From Thermothielavioides terrestris NRRL 8126 (Eukaryota; Ascomycota; Sordariomycetes; Sordariales; Chaetomiaceae), in NCBI RefSeq assembly GCF_000226115.1, contig NC_016459.1, forward strand, positions 2,279,501 through 2,343,500: a stretch of DNA of 64,000 nucleotides. The letters are read 5' to 3'. The notes under the pieces are model-generated. The model searched no databases. It was given only the letters and a program-made list of their open reading frames with translations, and was not told where the DNA came from. How positions within the stretch are numbered: position 1 is the stretch's first letter; every line of letters begins with the position of its first letter. Both the position numbers and the translations under genes were made by a program. Positions 59,101-64,000 of the stretch are shown piece by piece.

Positions 59101-62100
59101 AACTATCTACTTAGAAATAATTTTAGAGATTAATAAAGAGTCTTAAAAGAATTTTTGACTAAATAGAGATAGAGGAGAGCGAGACTACCCTCAGTTTCCT
59201 TAACGATTATATAGGTAAAGCAGTTTTTCATTTTATTTTATAGAAGTCTTATATACTACTCTTTAGTACTCTTTTTTATATTATACGTTCTTATTCGTTG
59301 TCTTTTCCATCTAGATAGAAGAAGAAGGGTAAAATTAAATTGTTACCCTATTTAAAAGGGAAGAGGGGGACCCTAATTGGAAACCCCTTTTCTAATAGAA
59401 GGCTAAGGTGGACGTTCTACTACGAGTTTAAAGAGGCCCTAAGAACATTTACGCTCTAGAAGAATATTACGAACAAGGTTTAGCCTATCGACTTAGTACT
59501 ATCGGATAGCTCTACGCTAGAGGGAGACCTATTATAGTGAGAAAAGCGGTTTATAAAGGCTAAAGCTAAGATATAGTTTAAGAAGGACTAGGAAGACCTT
59601 ATAGTCCCTTATTTCTCAGATTTTAAGCTAGGCTCAAGATTTACTAAAGAACGCCTTTAAGAAATGCTTACTACTATAGATAGTTTTCTTACTAAGTCGA
59701 AGAGAGAGATATTCATTAAGATCTTATAGAACTAGAAAGCTACATTTATATAGGATTTTACTAAGTATAGGCGTATCTATAAAGACGTTGTTCTACCCTA
59801 GTATATTAGGACTATCCTATATAAAGCCTAGTAAAGTAAATCGATTTTAATCCTAAAACCGCTAATATAGAAAGTCGTTGATCTGCTTAGAGAGAGGTAG
59901 ATATAAGGAATTATTGAGTATAGCTATATAAGCTACTGCAATAACTGGTTCTTAGTTCTAAAAAAAGATAGTGGTTTATAGTTTATTAATGATATTTAAA
60001 AGGCTAATGCTATAATGATCTATAATACTTTCGTTCTACCTACTATAGAGGAATTTAGTAAAGACTTTAGAGGCTATAAACTAATGTCTCTCCTAGATCT
60101 CTTCTCTAGATACAACTAGGTCAACCTCTATAAACGTAGCTAGGATTTAACGACTTTTACAACGTTAATTAGGCTCTTCTATATATATATACTGCCGATA
60201 GGAGATACAAATTCTATTGCCTAGTTTTAGCGAGCTATAACGACGATCTTTAGTAACTTTATCCCTAATGTCTATCGTATCTACCTAGACGATATCGCTA
60301 TAAAAGGTCTCTAATCTAATTATATTAGCTATCTAGATAGAGAAGGACGTTGAAAATTTGTTGTTAAGCATCTTAAGAATATTGATATAGTGTTACTAAA
60401 TATAGAGCTAGTAGATACGACTATCGCTATTAAGAAATCGAAGTAGATATAACTAAAAGTAGTCCTATTTAATTATCTCTATATACTAGAGGGGTACCTT
60501 CCTAAGGAAGCGAAGGTAATTAAGATAAGAGAATGGAAGACCTATTCTAATATTAAGGAAGTATATACCTTCGTTGGAATAGTCGAATACTACCGAATTT
60601 AGATTAAAGGTTTTACGATTATTATAATTCCTCTATACGCTCTAATAAAGAAAGATATCGAGTAGACCTAGGGGCCTTTTAAATAGAAGGCGATAGATAA
60701 ACTAAAGGAGAAAATCATTACTACTCTAGTTTTAGCGACACTTATCTATAGTAATCCTTAGTTCGATATAATCTTTTTAGTCTACGACACTAGTATCCTT
60801 AGATAAAGTAGGGTGCTTAAGTAGGTTGGCCCTAATAGTAAAAGACACCTATACTAGTTCAAGAGTAGTATCTAGTTAGAGGCAGAGAAGCGGTATAATA
60901 CTATAAAAAGGGAGTTAAGGGGGCTACTCTTTCTTCTAAAGCGTTTTCGTCACTACCTCTTTAGTATATATTTCATCGTAGAGACTAATACTCTAGTTCT
61001 AGTCTATTAGCTCAATAGTATTATAAACGATATCCTAGGTACTCTAATAATACGTTAGATCGTCTAGATCTATCTATTTAACTTTGAAGTTAAGTATATC
61101 CTAGGTTTTAAGAACGTTGTAGCCAACGCATTGTCCTATAAACCTCCTAGGCCCTTTGACTATATAGAGAAGGAAGTAGAGGAGGATATCGACGATTAGG
61201 TCGACGTTTAGATCTTTGTTAACTATATAGGCGAAGAGGCATTGTATCTAGAAGGGAAGCTAGAGCCTATCCGCCTTTAGGACAGTTACTCCTAGCGTTC
61301 CTAGGATATCGTTTACTTCCTATCGACGATAGAGACCCTACTAGGCTATAGGCTATATTAGAAGCGACGTTAGCTTAAAAGAGAAGCGATAAAGTACTTC
61401 GTTAAGGATTGTTGCCTTTTTCTCCAAAGTACAAACTATTCGCAATGTTATAGGCATGTTGTTGACACCTTTAAAGAGAGGCGTTTAATCTTCGACCAGT
61501 GCTATAGCGAAGTTAGTTATTATAGAAGAGAGGCGATATACCGATAAGTAACGAACTACTACTATTAGTATAGTATATACAAAGATATAGCAAAGTAGAT
61601 TTAGGCTTATACACTATATTAAGTATACAATGCCTAAAGGTTTAAAGAAGCGGTAAACTAGACTATACCTCCGCCTTTCCCTTTTACCAAATAGCACTTT
61701 AACATCTAATATATACCGTCTAGCTATAGGGAGAAGAAGTATTTCCTTGTCAAGGCGTACAACGATCTTATAGGATATATCGAGGCTAAGATCCTACTAA
61801 ACAAGTCCTCTAAAGCTATTAAATCCTTTATTATATAGTATATCCTTTGTCGCTAGGGCTACCCCATTGTTATAGTCGTCGACGAAGGCTCTAAGTTCAA
61901 AGGCGAAGTTAAAGAGATCCTCTATAAACTATAGATTAGAAGAGTTATTATCTTACTATACAATTCGTATACGAATAGAGTAAATAAGGCTAGCTATATC
62001 CCAATTACTACTTTATTTAGGAAGATAACTAATAATATAGGAAAGAGGTAGAGGGAGCTCCTTCTATATATCTTATATATAGATCGTACAACTATTAAAG

Positions 62101-63285
62101 GCTCTTATAGAATATCTCCCTTCTTTCTTACCTATAACTATAAGCCTATTAGTCTAGTTGAGTTTAATGTTCCTACCTAGCGAATTCTTACCTAAGACTC
62201 TATCTATACCTAAATAGAGGAAGAGGATTCTATAAGACTCTATATAAAGCTTATTGCCCTCTATACTTATATCCTCTAAGAAGTTGAGTATAATTGCGAG
62301 ATTACTACTAAATAGGTTGCTATAGCTTGTAAAAAGCTAGCCGAACACTATAATAAGGCCTATAAACGTAAATTTCGCTTAAAAAACATAGTAATATCTA
62401 TCGACGACCTTATCCTTGTCTATAATAACATTCGATAGCTAGATATAAGCTTAGTTTAAAAGCTAGAGTACCATTGGTTTAGCCTATTCTACGTTCAAAT
62501 AATTAAAGACTAGGACATTTACTTCCTAGAGACTTTAGACGGTATACCTATCTAGATACTATATCCTCCGAATTATATAAAGAAGTTCTTTAAGCTAGAT
62601 AACGTCTAGCTAGAAGCGAACAATGTAAATCTATTCCTTTGCTTAGAGGGGTATAGCGACAACGAGCATTACTACGATAGTTATTACAACGATAGCTACT
62701 TCGACGGAGGCTATCGCCTTGATAATCGTTATAACGAAGTGTAGAACGATAGGGGAGCTAATCCTAGCCCTAGCGCTAGCTAAGACTTAGTTGCCTTAGC
62801 GCTCTACGATAGGGAAATATATACTAGACACTTCTAAAGAGAACGCTACTACCTCGATAGTCGTTTAAAGCTCTATAAGGATAGCGAAGAAGGGTCTAGT
62901 ATTACCGAAGATAACTAGAATACTAGCGACTAAACTATAGGTTATTACCCCTATTAACCGGCTAAGACTTCTAATAGTAGTCAACTAGTTAGGCTTCCTT
63001 ATAGTAATGAACTATATAGCGCCTTAACTAGTCGATAGTACCGCTTTAACGATCTTTATCGCGCTTATAGCGATAGCCTACTAAGGAAGGAAATTATATA
63101 AACAGTTGCTAAAGACATTACGACTATAGTAGAGGAGGAGGTCCTTAAGGAGGAAACCCCTAGTTGTACTATAGCGCCTTAGGTAGGCCGAACTCGTACT
63201 ACTGTGAAGGGGGCAAAGAAGGAGTAACCTCGTTAAGAGCTTATTATAGAAATCCTATATAGAAAACCACCTAGTTTTTAATATT
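56169..63285 (+). pseudogene. B3 gag-protease-RT-RNase H-integrase polyprotein, one frame, RIP-damaged
   Basis: A single frame of about 2,370 codons, interrupted mostly by TAG/TAA. Order: gag with zinc-knuckle remnant (SSSYCYYYSDSNY, about 57.4 kb); aspartic protease LIDSSSKYNYIS (58734-58770); RT with WFLVLKKDSG (about 59.95 kb) and YLDDIAIKG (YLDD 60282-60293); RNase H (about 60.6-61.1 kb); integrase with a CxxxxYRHVV-type zinc region (about 61.45 kb) and a core with VVDEGSKFKGEV (about 61.87 kb). A C-terminal extension rich in Tyr, Asp and Arg (about 62.6-63.2 kb) follows. RT before integrase is the Ty3/gypsy order. All anchor codons checked (56169, 58731, 59931, 60282, 62640) are in the same frame, so no gag-pol frameshift is seen. 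The true start and stop cannot be fixed. Confidence 0.88.
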
Positions 63286-63357
63286 AGCCCTCTAGATATA
63301 TAAGGATATATAGTTTAAGAAGGAGAGAAGTCCTAGAAGCTATTGCCTCTAATAGTT

Positions 63358-64000
63358 TTACTAGCGTTTTACTACGTTTTCTTCCTAATACCTATTGTTA
63401 TATTAGCCTTTTATTCGCTAATAATATCTCCATTAGCTATATCTTACTTAGTCTTCGTCTATCTATTGTTATTCATTTATTTTTATCTTTTAGGCCCTTA
63501 TTCTTTTTCGCTAATATCTAAGTTTTCTTTCTAAAGGGTAGCTCTACTCTTAGGGGCTTTATAGTTGTTCTTACCTTTTCTTTTTCACTTTTATCCTCTA
63601 GATAGATAGTTTCTATTATATAGGACTAAGTTTCTTAGAGCTAAAGTTAAGGCTAAGAAAAATCTATAATTAAGATATATAGTCTTTCGATCTACTATCT
63701 ATAGGCTAAGCTTCTAGACTATATTCTACCCTCTATTCGTCCTTATCTATTTTCTCTATCCCTTAGTAATATAAACTCTTATAGTTGGCCTAGTACTATA
63801 CCATTTATTCTTTAATAGCAACCTCTAATAGGATAAACCACTTTTAGCCTATCTCTTCTAGGTATAGCTTTAGCCTAGGATCGTTCTTTAGATTATATAG
63901 AAGATAGTCCTATAAAATTAAATCCTAAGCTAGGTACTTCTAATTATTCTTATAGATATAAATCTAAGTATACTCCTTCTCTAACTAGATATAGTTGGTG
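63358..64000 (-). pseudogene. B3 copy of the unrecognised cargo frame, 3' part only
   Basis: This is the C-terminal ~214 codons of the 452-codon frame on the minus strand. The stop position (63358-63360) is now TAA where B1 and B2 have TGA. The rest, and the protease, should lie beyond the window end. Confidence 0.7.

Larger units (their letters stand above)
54786..64000 (+). mobile_element. LTR retrotransposon B3, inverted relative to B1/B2, truncated by the window end
   Basis: It starts with the 497-bp LTR in reverse orientation (54786-55282), inserted in the gag region of B2. B2 sequence before it matches B1 up to 41069. The internal part runs beyond 64000. The 4 bp before it, CTAC, are a candidate duplication that cannot be confirmed. 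B3 is also full of RIP stops, so RIP acted after this youngest insertion. Confidence 0.88.

Noticed and set aside
30640..63285. Alternative genetic code with TAG/TAA read as Gln or Trp
   Set aside because: The host genes in the same window use normal stops. TAG/TAA occur only in repeats with RIP signature and replace different codons in different copies.
63343..63534. Hydrophobic 63-codon plus-strand frame resembling a membrane protein
   Set aside because: It is the antisense of the basic tail of the cargo gene; T/A-rich complement yields hydrophobic codons by chance.

Overview
The window looks like a chromosome piece from a filamentous ascomycete, most likely a Sordariomycete. The genes carry short introns (58-104 nt) with fungal donors and CTRAY-type branch points, and the recognisable proteins (a Swr1 ATPase, a complex I NDUFB8 subunit) are fungal in type. 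No RNA genes, CRISPR arrays or prokaryotic features were seen.

Bases 1 to about 17.95 kb are GC-rich and gene-bearing. In order they hold: a conserved fungal protein of unknown role (minus); NDUFB8 of mitochondrial complex I (minus), head-to-head with the chromatin remodeller SWR1 (plus); a secreted two-domain protein (plus); an MFS transporter (minus); a single-pass membrane protein (minus); and a small CHORD-like zinc protein (plus). Exon structures were resolved by following frame and splice signals by hand.

From about 17.99 kb to the window end everything is repeat, heavily damaged by RIP (repeat-induced point mutation). CpA/TpG have largely become TpA, CpG is spared, and former genes are filled with in-frame TAG/TAA while keeping their frame. 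Five nested Ty3/gypsy-order LTR retrotransposons of two families can be untangled. Family A: A1 (oldest; 17989-20996, 29203-30109, 43239-46379 and beyond) and A2 (21002-29197, 250/249-bp LTRs, TSD TCCTC), inserted in A1. Family B, with 497-bp LTRs: B1 (30110-43238, TSD TTAC) inserted in A1, B2 (46380-54785, continuing outside) inserted in A1, and B3 (54786 to beyond 64000) inserted in B2 in the opposite orientation.

The most interesting content is in family B. Besides one continuous gag-protease-RT-RNase H-integrase frame, these 13.1-kb elements carry two further former genes between pol and the 3' LTR. One (same strand as pol, roughly 870 codons) has the catalytic H-D-Q-C arrangement of a Ulp1/C48 SUMO-type cysteine protease, with yeast-like spacing. 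The other (452 codons, opposite strand) is unrecognised and has identical length in B1 and B2. The two are divergent around a perfect 15-bp-arm palindrome preserved in both copies. Family B therefore looks like a cargo-bearing retrotransposon lineage. The copies here are dead, but intact ancestors or relatives may exist elsewhere.
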